Shown: piece after piece, positions 47,410 to 58,415 of the stretch | Position numbering within the stretch: position 1 is the stretch's first letter | Layout: every line of letters starts with the position of its first letter | Position numbers and translations under genes: made by a program | The notes under the pieces: generated by a model | Database searches by the model: none | Told to the model about the DNA's origin: nothing | Seen by the model: only the letters and a program-made list of their open reading frames with translations | Assembly: GCA_016110215.1 (NCBI GenBank) | Contig: JADWQD010000006.1 | Location: 1,426,001-1,490,000 of the forward strand | Origin: Capronia americana | Lineage: Eukaryota > Ascomycota > Eurotiomycetes > Chaetothyriales > Herpotrichiellaceae | DNA: 64,000 nucleotides | Direction: 5' to 3'

Positions 47410-48462
47410 ATGTTATTTTCGAACCTGTACACGATGATACTCCTTCTCGCCATATTCTCGTCGAGTTTCCTCCTCGATCAAGCCACAGCGACATGTTACT
47501 TCCCCGATGGCGATATTTCTCCCGCAGACGTCCCCTGCGAAGCAGAAGCAAGCGATTCCTTCTGCTGCTACAGCAGACAAGCATGCCTGTCCAACAAAAT
47601 CTGTCTCACTGGGACTGTCGACGGAGTTGATCAATATGCCAGAGGGACCTGCACCGACCAAAGTTGGTTGTCGGACGCATGTCCAGATTTTTGCCTCGAT
47701 CAACAGGCGCTCGGGAATGTCATGTACAGTTGCAATATAACAGGAGCGGACGAGTATTGTTGCAACGAAGGCTGCTCATGTGATGCAAATGCAGGAGAGG
47801 AGGTCGTAAGCTTCACAGGGACTCCCTACACTATCAGCGTCATCGGGGTCACCAGCACCTATGCGAATCCCAGTGCGACTGCGCCGTCGTCAGTTAGCAG
47901 TACTCCAGGCTCTTCGTCTACCGAGACATCACCTTCTCCGTCTTCATCCCCGCCGCCTTCTCCTCCCTCGTCTGCATCCCCTTCAATCCAAAGCTCCTCC
48001 TCCGCCCGGTCGACATCCAACGCTGCGGCCCCATTGGCAAGTGTTTCGATATCATACACCGCCGGTCCAACCCCTGCCTCATCGGACCCTAGCGTGACCT
48101 CGACATCCAGCGGTAGCGAGTCTAGTGCCGTGGCGATCGGTGCGGGAGTTGGTGTCGGTGTAGGCGTGGGAGTATTGCTCTTAGGCGCGGGTGCGTTCTT
48201 CCTATTCCGCCGACGGGTCAAAGCCAGAAAGAATACGGGAACATACACGGACAAGGCAGCTTTCAGTTCTTCAGCACGACCAGACGACCCCACGCTACCG
48301 AGTCACCAAGCAGAACACATTCCGAAGGAGCCACTCCCCACATCTCATAATGCCAGCGAACTCAGTTCAGCTGGCCACGAATACAACGAGCTCGGAGCCG
48401 ACGGTGCGCAGACAGAGCTTCCAGGTCGGAAGTCGGATATTGCAGAGCTTCCAGGCCGATAA
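47410..48462 (+). CDS. Single-pass membrane protein with Cys-rich ectodomain and Ser/Pro mucin stalk
   Basis: Likely cell-surface protein; family not named by me. Single exon, 350 aa. Signal peptide MLFSNLYTMILLLAIFSSSFLLDQATA, then a Cys-rich module of about 110 residues (CYFPDGDISPADVPC, SDSFCCYSRQACLSNKIC and ADEYCCNEGCSC) recurrent in Pezizomycotina secreted proteins. A Ser/Thr/Pro stalk of about 100 residues is suited to O-mannosylation. A transmembrane segment with an alternating G-V-G-V run (AIGAGVGVGVGVGVLLLGAG) ends at the basic stop FRRRVKARK. The cytoplasmic tail ends with two copies of ELPGR. The layout resembles WSC/Mid2-type wall sensors but there is no WSC domain. A sensing role is inference. 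Confidence 0.8.
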   Translation: MLFSNLYTMILLLAIFSSSFLLDQATATCYFPDGDISPADVPCEAEASDSFCCYSRQACLSNKICLTGTVDGVDQYARGTCTDQSWLSDACPDFCLDQQALGNVMYSCNITGADEYCCNEGCSCDANAGEEVVSFTGTPYTISVIGVTSTYANPSATAPSSVSSTPGSSSTETSPSPSSSPPPSPPSSASPSIQSSSSARSTSNAAAPLASVSISYTAGPTPASSDPSVTSTSSGSESSAVAIGAGVGVGVGVGVLLLGAGAFFLFRRRVKARKNTGTYTDKAAFSSSARPDDPTLPSHQAEHIPKEPLPTSHNASELSSAGHEYNELGADGAQTELPGRKSDIAELPGR

Positions 48463-48786
48463 GCATTGACTTTCTGAGGTTGGTAGGTCTCTTGTGGAGC
48501 TAGGTTGGGCAGAGCAAGATCCATGGCCGCGGCGGCCTTCAATGCGCAAGCAAGATTATGAGCGCGTATCATGTTCTCAGTTCGAACATCAGCCTAGCAC
48601 AATATGTACAGAAGGCAAGACAAGCATGAAGACCCTAATGCATAAGACCACATATATATGTCGCTCCCCAATTTCTTTTGTGGCTCCCAATGGTCGAGAC
48701 TCAGGTGCGTGACTGCCAAGTGAAACTTCCGCAGAGTTTTCAGAACATTGACGGGTCGGTCGGAGCAGTTTCGAATCAAGCAGTCG
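48463..48786. other. Convergent intergenic region
   Basis: 324 bp between the mucin-like gene and the regulator. No gene seen. Confidence 0.55.
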
Positions 48787-51160
48787 TCACGCGACTCGCA
48801 TGCAAGAGGACAGGAACTTGTGAAGCGCAGTCATGTCCGTCTCATCATACCGGCTCAAGATCTTCGTCTCATTCGGACACGTTGAACCGCCAAGCCCAGA
48901 AAGACCTTCAACAGTCTGGATGCGGCGTTCGGCTGACTCAAACTGCTCTAGAAAGAGACGAGCGAGGAGCCAGTACTCGGAGGCGTGCCGCCAGAAGCCT
49001 GCACGTCGCCAGTCGTCTTTATTGTTGTTGTGGCCGAGGCTGCCACTGTCTAAAAAGGTATTGGAGGCCTGGTCGTGACCATATTGTGCTCTGCTGGCTT
49101 GGTCTTCGCCCTCCGGTTCGATTGGGATGTCAAAGCTAGCGATAGGGCTTCTCTCTAACCGATCGATGCTGAGGCGGCGATTCCAGACAGCCTTCCAATT
49201 CGCCAGAGCTCTCCTGACGTGTTGCAGCTGCTGCTCGGTAGGCGCATCCAGACCTAGACTCAAGTTGAATAGGATGACGTGCAATGCTACCGTCAGGCCA
49301 TATCAGCACCCTCATGTGGAATGGCGTTCTCCCGGGAGCGAGCATAGGACAGATACATACCAGATGTGATGGCGAAATGGTTGATGTATGCTTCATGAGC
49401 ATAGACGTCTCTGGCCGCCGGGTCGATGTCCTCCTTGCAGAAGGTCCTGATAAGATCAAAGAGCATTGACGGGCTCGAGTCCCGATTGATTCGCGTCTTG
49501 CATATCCACCATTGAATGTTCATGAAGCATTCTTCGGCCGACTGCGCTTGGAAGCACCTTTCGGGACAAGCCAGGGCCATTCTCAGTTGCCGCAACGCTA
49601 TCCGAGGGGGAGAGCCGTTGAAAATGACAAAGGCAGTATCGATGAAGAAGACCCAAATGAACGTCCTATGCACGATTCAGTCAATAGTCAACGACAACGG
49701 GAGGCACAACCCACCGGATCATCTCCTCTGCTTCGATGAACTCGTTCCAGTCGAAGTCGGCCTGCGAAACGAACCGGTAGTCTCGATGGACGGCCCGCGA
49801 CATATCCATATCATGACAGGCCTGCTCATGGTGTCAGCGCGCTAATTACAAGGCGAAGCAGTCGACTTACTCCGGCCAGGGCAGGAAAGAATTGTCGCCT
49901 CATTCTGCATTTGCTCTCCTTCGTCCCGTTCCAGTTCTGATAGATACAGATAATACAGGCGGCTTGGATTGTCTGGAGACTCGTCCTCCGGTCAACCACT
50001 CGGACCCTTTCCAGTTCCTTGGACGCCCACTTCTCCAGCGCATCCGCCCAGAAGTCCGACGCACTTCTCTCGTCCGGGTCGACTGAATGGCATGCTCCGA
50101 TAACAGCCATGGCCGCCACAAGCAAGCTCGATGCACGCAGCGGGTCGAACAGCGGCCTGTGAATGGTAGGCCAGTTCGGATACCACATATTCCAGTACAA
50201 ATCCAGATATGTGCGAAGGCGACGAGCGGAGAAGAATTCGAGGCATGACAACTCTGTGGAGGCCAAGAAAGGTCCAGCATCCGACTGCCCAGCGTTTTCT
50301 CGCTGTCCCACGGCCAGCACTATCTCTAATGTCTTTGCGGCCAACGGGTCGTCCTCAACAGGAGCCATCGACGACGGCTGGCTTAGGTGTTCCGCGCCCC
50401 AAGACCAATCATCCAGGTCGAAAAGAAATCCATGATCGAAGTGGAAGTCAAGTTGTGTCTGCAAAGGGGCCACGTCGGCAGCGATCCTGGGACCTGCCAG
50501 GGCAATCGCGTTCTCAAACGAGTACGGCAGAGAGAGATCTCTCGTAAACTCCACCAAGAACGGAAGGAAGCGTGCGGGCTCTGAATCCAATTCGAAGGCC
50601 GGAAGGACCACGCATGTGCTGAGTTCTAGCACTGGCAGATTTTGCTGTTCGCAGCTTGTGGTAGTGGTGGTGGCTTTCTGCTCTGCATTGCACGCATTGT
50701 GCGGACTGCTGGAGGGATAGACACAGACAGCTTCGTGTTTGACACAGTTCTGGCACGGTTTTTCAGAGTTGCACCGTCGTTTCTGCGCGACGCATCGGCA
50801 ACAAGCTCGATTCCTTGCCGTAGGGGCTCCCTTGGCCCGGAGACTGAAACAGTCTTGTCGGTGCCGCTTCAGCACGTCACTGCCACGACGTCAGCTTCAA
50901 CTCTGCGACGGCAGAAGAGAACGGCGTGTTCACCTCCGTTTGAAGCCTTTCATGCATATTGGACAGCGGTAAGGGAACGATGGAGCGTCTAAAGAGATCC
51001 CACAGTCAGCACATGGCCCACCGTTGTGGTTCCCTCGAGAAGTCATCAACCACGACCATGCGACAAACCTACGAGCTTTCAGGTGTCTTTGCAGATGATC
51101 GGAGCGGCTGTATGTCTTGAGACACACGGGGCAAGTGATGGATCGGTCCGGAGTAGACAT
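48787..51160 (-). CDS. Hybrid C2H2 plus Zn2Cys6 transcription factor with fungal regulatory domain
   Basis: DNA-binding regulator. Six exons on the minus strand: 51073-51160, 50934-50988, 49871-50879, 49715-49821, 49361-49665 and 48787-49286; 687 aa, all junctions in frame. First C2H2 finger CPVCLKTYSRSDHLQRHLK, second CPICMKGFKRSDVLKRHR, each split from the next part by an intron. Then a Zn2Cys6 cluster CCRCVAQKRRCNSEKPCQNC. The middle domain is shown by LDLYWNMWYPNWPTIHRPLF, VAAMAVIGACHS and FEQFESAERRIQTVEG-like helices. Fungal proteins with this C2H2/Zn2Cys6 pairing exist but are a minority class. It is divergent from the vanillyl-alcohol oxidase with a 628-bp shared promoter, so it is a good candidate for its regulator (inference). 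Confidence 0.88.
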
Positions 51161-51788
51161 GACGATGGAACAGATGGTTAGCTGCAGAGCACATCTCAAG
51201 CACGGAGCGTTCTCTGAACACGATTGCCATCCATCAAAGTGTGAGGATCTACCGCTTCCTCGAGGCGATAGGATATGCTCCTCACCGGCAGGCATCTCGA
51301 GCACTTCCAAGACTGGGGGTGCAGGATCCGATCCAACATAAGCGAACGCGGGGCTCCGCATGTCCAAGGCTAGAGCACCCCAAGCCACCCTCCCCCACAT
51401 GGCCGCAAGGGCGTTTGTTGGCATGGAGAAAGGCTCCCACTCGATATTTAATTTAATGACCTTTGGAGAATCCCAACACGTCTCACGTCCTATGCTACTA
51501 TGGAGTATTGCCGTTGTCAACCCTCGAGACGCCCAAAGGGCCCTCAGCTTAGGACATTGCACGATAGTATGCCAATGTAGCCCCCCATGTTGATGCCAGC
51601 AGGAGACTCGGCCGTCAACCTGGCTCCAAATACTCGGGAGAACTCATCCCCCACATGTCCGCTGGAGGCAAGACCGCTCACAACGTCTGGCATGTCGCAC
51701 CCAAGCTGTATAAGACTGCTTCAAGCTCTGCTCCGGTCGCTGGCCATGTCAAGTAGATCGAGGGCACCTTGCAGAAGCACAAGTCACG
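51161..51788. promoter_or_regulatory. Divergent promoter, hybrid regulator / vanillyl-alcohol oxidase
   Basis: 628 bp. A TATA-like TATAAG at 51709-51714 lies 75 bp before the oxidase ATG. No confident operator recognised. Short open frames here are rejected. Confidence 0.45.
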
Positions 51789-53743
51789 ATGAAAGAACCA
51801 CAGTCCTTCGTCCCAGAGCCCACCACTGGCGGTCCAGCCGCCTCCTCTGCCTATAGGAAGCCAAACGGAGAAGCGCCTTCAAATGCTGGCGACCCTCTCA
51901 TCTTGCCCCCGGGCATAGATTCTCAGACTTTCAAGGCTTTTGCCAAAAGACTGGCCGACATTGTCGGGCAGAGCAATGTGACCATCATCTCCACAGACAA
52001 GGAGCTCCATCAAGAGAGCTACCTCGATCCCAGCAAAGCATACGACATGTTCCACATCCTCGAGAAAGAATACTTTGTCAGCTCCGCGGTCGTCGCCCCG
52101 AGGGACGTACCCGACGTTCAAGCCGTCATGCGGCTGTGCAACGAGTTTGAAATCCCCGTCTGGCCATTCTCCATCGGTCGGAATGTCGGCTATGGTGGCG
52201 CCGGACCCAGGGTGCCAGGGAGCCTAGGCATGGACATGGGAAGACACATGAACAAGATCCTGGACGTCGACGTCGACGGCGCATACGCTTTGGTCGAGCC
52301 CGGCGTCACGTACTTCGACCTGCACGATTACCTGGTCCGGAACAACCTGCGCGACAAATTGTGGATTGATGTGCCCGACCTTGGCGGCGGCTCTGTCCTA
52401 GGAAACACCTGTGAACGTGGAGTCGGGTATACTCCGTACGGAGACCATTTCAGTATGAGAGCCACCCGAACGGAGAGAGCGCACACCTTCCTTGTTGCTA
52501 ACATCCTTCTGCCCAGTGATGCATTGCGGGATGGAGGTGGTCCTCCCCGACGGCAGTCTCGTACGCACGGGAATGGGTGCCTTGCCTGATCCTGATACTG
52601 ATCCCAACCTTCCACCGCACGACCAGAAGCCCAACAAATGCTGGCAGCTCTTCAACTATGGGTTCGGGTAAGGACAATTCACCCCATTTGGGATTTTCCA
52701 GAATCAAAGAGAAGGTACATGTGGATGATAGGGGCCCTAGTTTTCCAGGACCAAAAAAACACATCTGGTGCGTGCTGACCACTTATTTGTGCAGGCCGTA
52801 CAACGACGGGATCTTTACCCAATCGTCCCTCGGCGTCGTCACCAAGATGGGCATATGGCTCATGACCAACCCGGGAGGCTACCAGAGCTATCTCATCACG
52901 ATCCCGCGGGACGAAGACCTCCACCAAGCCATTGAGATCATCCGACCCCTGCGCGTGGGCATGGTGCTGCAAAACGTGCCCACGCTCCGACACATCCTCC
53001 TCGACGCGGCCGTCATGGGCGACAAGGCCACGTACAGCGCATCCAAAGCGCCCCTGACCGACGCCGAGCTCGACGCCATCGCCCGCAAGCTGAACCTCGG
53101 CCGCTGGAACTTCTACGGCGCCCTGTACGGGCCCGAACCCGTGCGCCAGGCCATGTGGCAGGTCGTCAAGGCATCCTTCGGCCAGATCCCCGGCGCGAAG
53201 TTCTACTTCCCCGAAGACATGCCGGACAACAAGGTGCTGCAGATCCGCGACGGCACGCTGCAAGGGATCCCGTCGGTCGACGAGCTCAAATGGGTCGACT
53301 GGCTCCCGCACGGCGGGCACCTGTTCTTCTCCCCGATCGCCAAGGTGTCCGGCGACGACGCCGAGGCGCAGTACCGCCTGACGCGCCGCCGCAGCGAGGA
53401 ATTCGGCTTCGACTTCATCGGCACGTTTGTCGTCGGCATGCGCGAGATGCACCACATCGTGTGCATCGTGTACGATCGCAAGGACCCGGACGCGCGCCGC
53501 CGCGCCCACACCCTGATCAGCACCCTGGTCGACGACGCCGCCAGGCAGGGCTGGGGCGAATACCGCACGCATCTGGCCCTGATGGATCAGATCGCCGGCA
53601 CGTACAGCTTCAACGACAACGCGCAGATGAAGTTGAATGAGAAGATCAAGGACGCGCTCGACCCAAAGGGCATTTTGGCCCCAGGGAAGAATGGCATCTG
53701 GCCGCGCTCGTATGATAAGGAGGCGTGGAAAGTGCCGTTGTGA
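51789..53743 (+). CDS. vaoA: Vanillyl-alcohol oxidase (VAO/PCMH flavoprotein)
   Basis: FAD enzyme that oxidises 4-hydroxybenzylic substrates (vanillyl alcohol, 4-allylphenols such as eugenol, 4-(methoxymethyl)phenol) with O2, giving H2O2. VAO is peroxisomal or cytosolic in Penicillium. Exons 51789-52452, 52517-52667 and 52795-53743; 587 aa, near the 560 aa of known VAO. FAD-binding PP-loop region FSIGRNVGYGGAGPRVPGS, then VDVPDLGGGSVLGNTCERGVG-type segments and GYTPYGDHFMMHCG across the first junction. The phenolate-binding Tyr-Arg pair lies in GWGEYRTHLALMDQIAGTY. The covalent His region MREMHHIVCIVYDR is present. No SKL at the C-terminus (WKVPL). Third exon is strikingly C/G-ending in codon third positions. 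Lies between a divergent regulator and a convergent exporter. Confidence 0.93.
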
Positions 53744-54526
53744 GGAAGCGAAGCGAGGCGAGGCGAGACGAGGCGAAGCGCACATAATAAGGAGATATGG
53801 ATGCCGGGCAGTGTGGTAGGATAAATGGAGCGTGGGCCGCTGAGCGAGGTACATATGATAACGACATGTGGATGTCGATGTGGGAGTGAGTGCATGTAGA
53901 TGGATGGTGTGATACATACCTTAGGACATGTATGTATGTAAAAGGGCATGAGACCGTTCCGGAGGCGAGTATGGTACAGTCCAGTATATCTTTTATCATC
54001 ACCGCCATTCACATTATCATTATCAATGCCGTGTTACAGTATGTCTTTACCTCCACGATCATCATTATCATCACTCATCACGATCATCGTCAACATACTT
54101 TGTAGGGCCTCCACTCTGCAGTTACGGTATGAGATTCCCAGATTAGGAAGAATTCGAATTCGAAATCGTATCCTTCACAAGTCAAGGCAAGCACGTGTCA
54201 AGGCACCTGGCATGGAATCTGATTATGTCCTCGAGTTTAGCGATCGACGTGCGGCTTGGTCATCACTGGTGAATTAGTTGAGTATATGTCCACATTCTAC
54301 TCGTGCGGAGGGACTACAGTACAGTAACGTACAGTATTTCGCTTCCTTGCGCGTCGCTGTGCCTCGCTCGCCTATTAGTGTACAGTACAAGGTTTATCCA
54401 TCTATCCATACACCCATACGTCTGTCTATCTGACGACGCCGCGTCATTGGAAGAAGGGACAAGTTGGATTGAGTAGCGTGTGTGAGCGAAGGAATGCATG
54501 GCGCCAATGACACAAGCGTTTATCGC
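53744..54526. other. Convergent region with purine pentamer repeats
   Basis: 783 bp between the oxidase and transporter stop codons. Directly after the oxidase stop (53744-53780) is a run of GAAGC/GAGGC/GAGAC pentamers. Further on are AT-rich ATCATTATCATC-type repeats near 54057-54090. No gene seen. Confidence 0.5.
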
Positions 54527-56463
54527 CTAGTAGTCCTTCTGAGCATATCGGCTACGCATTCGCAGCCGTTCACCATACTGCGGGGGACAAAAGTCAGCAT
54601 TTCTTCGACACGATAGACCGACCCAACCACAAGGCATGGAGAATAGGGGATGAATGGACGGACCTTAAATAAGAAGAATGGAATCGGGATGAACGCTATT
54701 GCGAGGAATCCCAGGGTCGAACTGGCCCATCCGACGCCGAGGTTCTCGTACATTGCCGTGGCGAAGAGGGGAAATCCGGCGCCAAAGCTGGAGCGAAAGA
54801 AGTCGTTGCCCGCCAGCACGCTGGCTGCATGTTGAGGATACGCGTCGGCGAGGTAATTGAGCACAGAGTTGAACAGCAAGAAGGCACCGACGGAGAACCA
54901 GGCTGTTCCGATAATGGGCATGATCCAGTGAATGTCCGGGCGGGACGACCATCCGAACCAGAACAGACAGATGGGTATGCAGAAGGCGCCGACAAAGGAT
55001 GGTGGGAGTCGCCACTCCGGCTGCAGTTCGCCCTTTTCGTTGAATTTCGGCTCGATGTACTTCCGCTGGTACCAGATAAAGGGCGGCAGAACGACAAAGA
55101 CGCCGACCAGGATGCCCATGAATGCCGTGCCTTCGAGTCCTAGACTAAACCCGTAGATGCCGCTGAAGACGATGGGGAAACTCTCGAACCAGATATACAG
55201 CAGCCCGTAGATGAGGGCGATGTACATGTTCAGTAAAAACACCATAGGCTCGGTGAACGAGAGACTGAACGGCCGGATCAGTGTCATCATGACAATATCT
55301 TTGCCGGTCATCTGTTCGCCCATAAGTTGAGGCTCGCAGATGAGTTTTTCATTGCCGGTCAGTCTTCGTAGACGCATCGTGCGTCGATACAGGATGTTGG
55401 CAGAAGATGTTTCCGGCATGAGGAATACCAGGAGCACAAGGGTGAACCCGGATAGCCACATCAGTTCCCAGATCGTCCACGTCCATCCTTTCGATTCGGC
55501 TGCGAAGCCGCCAATGAGTGGACCCATAACCGGTCCACAGACGGCACCAACGCCCCAAACGGCCATACCGTATGTTCGCTTCTTCGGGCTGTAAATGTCG
55601 CCAATCGTGGCACCTCCAGTCGCTAGAGGCGGCGATCCGACGAACCCCGTAATGAAACGAAATGCGAGCAGCATGCCAAAGTTGGTCGCCAAGGCCGTCG
55701 GAACCTGTAGAATGACAAAGAGTGCGAGAGTCGCAATGTAGATGGGTGCTCTTCCGGTCTGCGGTAGCTCGGACAACGGTGACAGGAACATGGGGCCGAC
55801 GCCATATCCGAGGACGAATAGTGTGAGACCAAGTGTGGCTGCGACGCGACTGACTCCGAAGACTTCGCTTACATCCAGTATGCCAGCCGAATAGATTGCC
55901 GACCCAATGTAGACGGAGAAGGTAAGGAGACAAATTTCAAAGGTAACCCAGACTTTCTTGAAGGTGCCCCAGTTCATCGGATTCTCTGGGTCGTCCGGAC
56001 CGTACCAGTCCACAATATCAGCATCCCGTCCTTTCTCGGGGTCGACTCTGGTGTTGCTAAGCGTGTTGACGAGGACATTTTCCTGTTCATTTGCAGTTGA
56101 CGCGGAAATGGATGTACGACGAGAGCGTGGTTGCTGGCTAGAAGCTAATACAGACTGGGTATTCAGTTGCTCCATTGCTTCCGGCGGTGGCGCGGCCTGG
56201 TCGTAATATGGTGCACCCTCCCGCTCTTGCTTTTCTTCCACCGCCGGCGTCGGCGGGTCGCTTGAAGCTGCGCTAGAGAGCTCCTTCTCGGGCTGGTCAG
56301 GACTGGAGGTGCTGCCATGAAGGGCCATATTCGTCGACTTTTCGACGTTCAGATATCGCTGCCATATCGAAGGGTCGCGTTCTTCAGGGTACTGGAGGAC
56401 CCTTCTCCCGGTAACGAGCCGTAGAAATTGTCCAGCCACTGTATCTCGGAATAGTTCGGCCAT
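54527..56463 (-). CDS. MFS drug:H+ antiporter, DHA1 family
   Basis: Twelve-TM exporter of the Flr1/Tpo1-type multidrug and polyamine branch, plasma membrane. Exons on the minus strand 54664-56463 and 54527-54577, 616 aa. About 155 polar N-terminal residues (SSPDQPEKELSSAASSDPP and others), then DWYGPDDPENPMNWGTFKKVW, a hallmark entry to TM1. RFITGFVGSPPLATGGATIGD is the TM4/motif-C-like stretch; GPLIGGFAAESKGWTWTIWE lies in TM5. PDIHWIMPIIGTAWFSVGAFLLFNS and SVLAGNDFFRSSFGAGFPLFA are in the C-half. The last 17 codons come from a separate exon giving YGERLRMRSRYA, the conserved C-terminus, so the apparent longer single-frame end is intronic. Next to the oxidase, it may export phenolic products (inference). 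Confidence 0.93.
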
Positions 56464-57443
56464 GTTTTGCGTTCAATCTAGCACGTTTTGACCTTGAACC
56501 GAGGGAATGATGGAGGATCAAAGGCTATAAAGAGCCAGGGTCATGTATTGTGAAAGATAGAAAAACACCTACTGTATACGCAGTGCTCGACGGGGATGAA
56601 GGAGAAGACAATCGGGTTAAGAGGGCCACACTACGAATTCCAGCGACTCGAGGCGTCATGATAAGGACTGGTTGGATCCGCATGCCAGGCAGATTGAAGG
56701 GATCCCTACGCAACGATCGGACAGTCGCTGGGCGGACAGGTGTGATCGACCCGGGTTCTATGAGATCCGAGTCGGAAAAGATGAACAAAGGATCTGGATC
56801 GTTGCTCTCAGCGATCTGGGAGTCTATGACGCAGTGGAAGGGACCAATGGAGACGGTCTTCGACAGCCTCGCACGTGCTTGCGGAAGCGTTTGTCAGCCA
56901 CTCGGTCTCTTTTCATCCCGAGTCTGTTCCATCGCGACAACTGCAGTCGGAGGTCTGCAGTCATTGCGGGTTGCCTTACGTGAGTGAATTTAGCCCAAGT
57001 AACTCAGTTGCACTAGAGACTTCGGCCTCGTGGATGTTCTGGGAAAATTTTAGCGACGTATTCCAGAAGGATGACGGAAACTCCATACAATGTTTGATCG
57101 TAGCATGTATTAACTCGTAATGCGGCTCCGGAACCTCATCATCTCCGCCAGCTCCTTTTGACAGTGTTCTTGCCTTGATGCCGTGGACTTTGCACAATCT
57201 GGGCTTATCCCGACTTCCGCTCGACTGAAAGCGCGATTCTACTGGAACTAGGCTCCGCAGATCGTGGGTCCGACGAAGAGGTTCTGTCGAGTACGAGTAC
57301 GGAGACCGAACTCTCATAGCCGATTCTGGAACAACTCGTTCGATTGAAACCGGTGCGCTGGAGGGATTTGGATATTGGGAAGACATTGCTCGACTGCTGA
57401 AGAGGGGGTTTGTTAGGATGAACTGATTCGTGGATCCGCGCCT
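56464..57443. other. Intergenic region, DHA1 transporter / TMA17
   Basis: 980 bp. One 136-codon minus frame is listed as a weak candidate. The plus frame 56550-56987 starts at GTG and has no domain. Confidence 0.5.
56976..57386 (-). CDS. Weak candidate: small hypothetical protein
   Basis: An ATG-started minus frame of 136 codons (MSSQYPNPSSAPVSIERVV ... SATELLGLNSLT). A GTAAGG donor follows near its end, so it could continue into another exon. No domain recognised; Ser/Arg-rich. It might equally be the long leader of nothing. Kept because it is the only ATG-started frame of this size in the gap. Confidence 0.25.
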   Translation of the reverse strand: MSSQYPNPSSAPVSIERVVPESAMRVRSPYSYSTEPLRRTHDLRSLVPVESRFQSSGSRDKPRLCKVHGIKARTLSKGAGGDDEVPEPHYELIHATIKHCMEFPSSFWNTSLKFSQNIHEAEVSSATELLGLNSLT

Positions 57444-57935
57444 TCACAGATGCATTCCACCCTCCTCGTCGCCATCTTCGTCATTGCCGAGCCGGTCCAT
57501 CATCTGCCGCCTCAACTCCTCGTCAGTCAGTCGCCCTCCTGTGTTCCGCTCCGTTTCTGCTGAACTGCCGTTTGTAGCGACCTCGCCCGAGCTGCCATTG
57601 ACCGTGCCATTCGTGTCTGCTTCGTGCCATTTTGCTCCTCTCCGCTCGACTTCGCGCTTTAGTAAGTCGATCCTCTCCTTTTGTCGTTCGATGACGACCT
57701 GGTTTTCCTGGATCGCATCTGAGCAGTCTTTGTCGCCCTCCTGCCTCGTGCTCTCTGAAAGACTTGTATCTGACCGAATACTGTCGATATACTCTTGAAG
57801 CGTCTTGTTTGAGCGTTCAAGATGAGCTATTGAGTTGTCAAGCTCTTGAGCCTTAGCATACAGGTTTTCGACAGGGAGGTCTTTGATGGCGAATGCGAAG
57901 CGCTCTGCCGAAATAGGTTGGGATTCAGAGGACAT
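57444..57935 (-). CDS. TMA17: TMA17/ADC17-like proteasome assembly chaperone
   Basis: Stress-induced chaperone that helps assemble the proteasome regulatory particle base (Rpt pairs) in yeast. Single exon, 163 aa, close to the 150 aa of yeast Tma17. The helical motif LYAKAQELDNSIAHLERSN followed by KTLQEYIDSI matches the yeast pattern of L-x-x-x-x-x-E-L-x-N-S-I-x-H-L-x-R-S-N. A second helix, DAIQENQVVIERQKERIDLL, corresponds to the yeast VRENEIVLNNYNERVDAL stretch. The C-terminus is acidic and Gly/Ser-rich with DEELRRQMMDRLGNDEDG. Divergent from the IPP isomerase gene with 480 bp between starts. Confidence 0.8.
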   Translation of the reverse strand: MSSESQPISAERFAFAIKDLPVENLYAKAQELDNSIAHLERSNKTLQEYIDSIRSDTSLSESTRQEGDKDCSDAIQENQVVIERQKERIDLLKREVERRGAKWHEADTNGTVNGSSGEVATNGSSAETERNTGGRLTDEELRRQMMDRLGNDEDGDEEGGMHL

Positions 57936-58415
57936 TTTCGGCGCAGTTGTGATCGATCTGATATCAGGTCTCGGTGGTAGGAAGTCGCAGGTATGTGTCG
58001 GTTGAGGTGAGGCTCTGACTGTATGTTTCGAGGGCTGTTGGTTTCACTTGGGGCGCAACTGTACCCGTGCACAGAAGCCTCTGGCGTGTGACGACGCTTC
58101 CGGGCCTGGAAGGTGGTGCGGTGCGGGGTTCGGCCCAGGCGGGGTTCGCCTTCTTCTAGGCTGTAGGCTTTAGGCTCTAGGCTCCTCTTTCGCGAGTCAC
58201 GTCACTTCGGAAGATCCTGCCCGAGCGGCATGTTTACCCCTGGCACGTGACCGGACTTTTTTCATCGGCAGTCCATCACTTTTCACCGCCGTTGCAGTTT
58301 CCTCTCCCCCGCCTCTGTTGACAGACACTCACAGTCGCCGTCGCGTCTCGACTCTTCCGTTGTCTGTGCCCCTCACACGTCGCTCGACACTTCTCATCGA
58401 ACGACCGCCGCCAAC
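57936..58415. promoter_or_regulatory. Divergent promoter, TMA17 / IDI1
   Basis: 480 bp between divergent starts. Contains a CACGTGAC E-box near 58244 and GTCACGTCAC near 58196, both plausible bZIP/bHLH sites, and a C/T-rich tract before the IDI1 ATG. Functional link is inference. Confidence 0.4.

Noticed and set aside
52679..53917. 412-codon minus-strand frame antisense to the vanillyl-alcohol oxidase
   Set aside because: It mirrors the high-GC third positions of the oxidase exon; the sense strand carries clear family motifs.
56550..56987. 145-codon plus frame upstream of the DHA1 transporter
   Set aside because: Starts at GTG, no domain, overlaps other weak frames on the minus strand.
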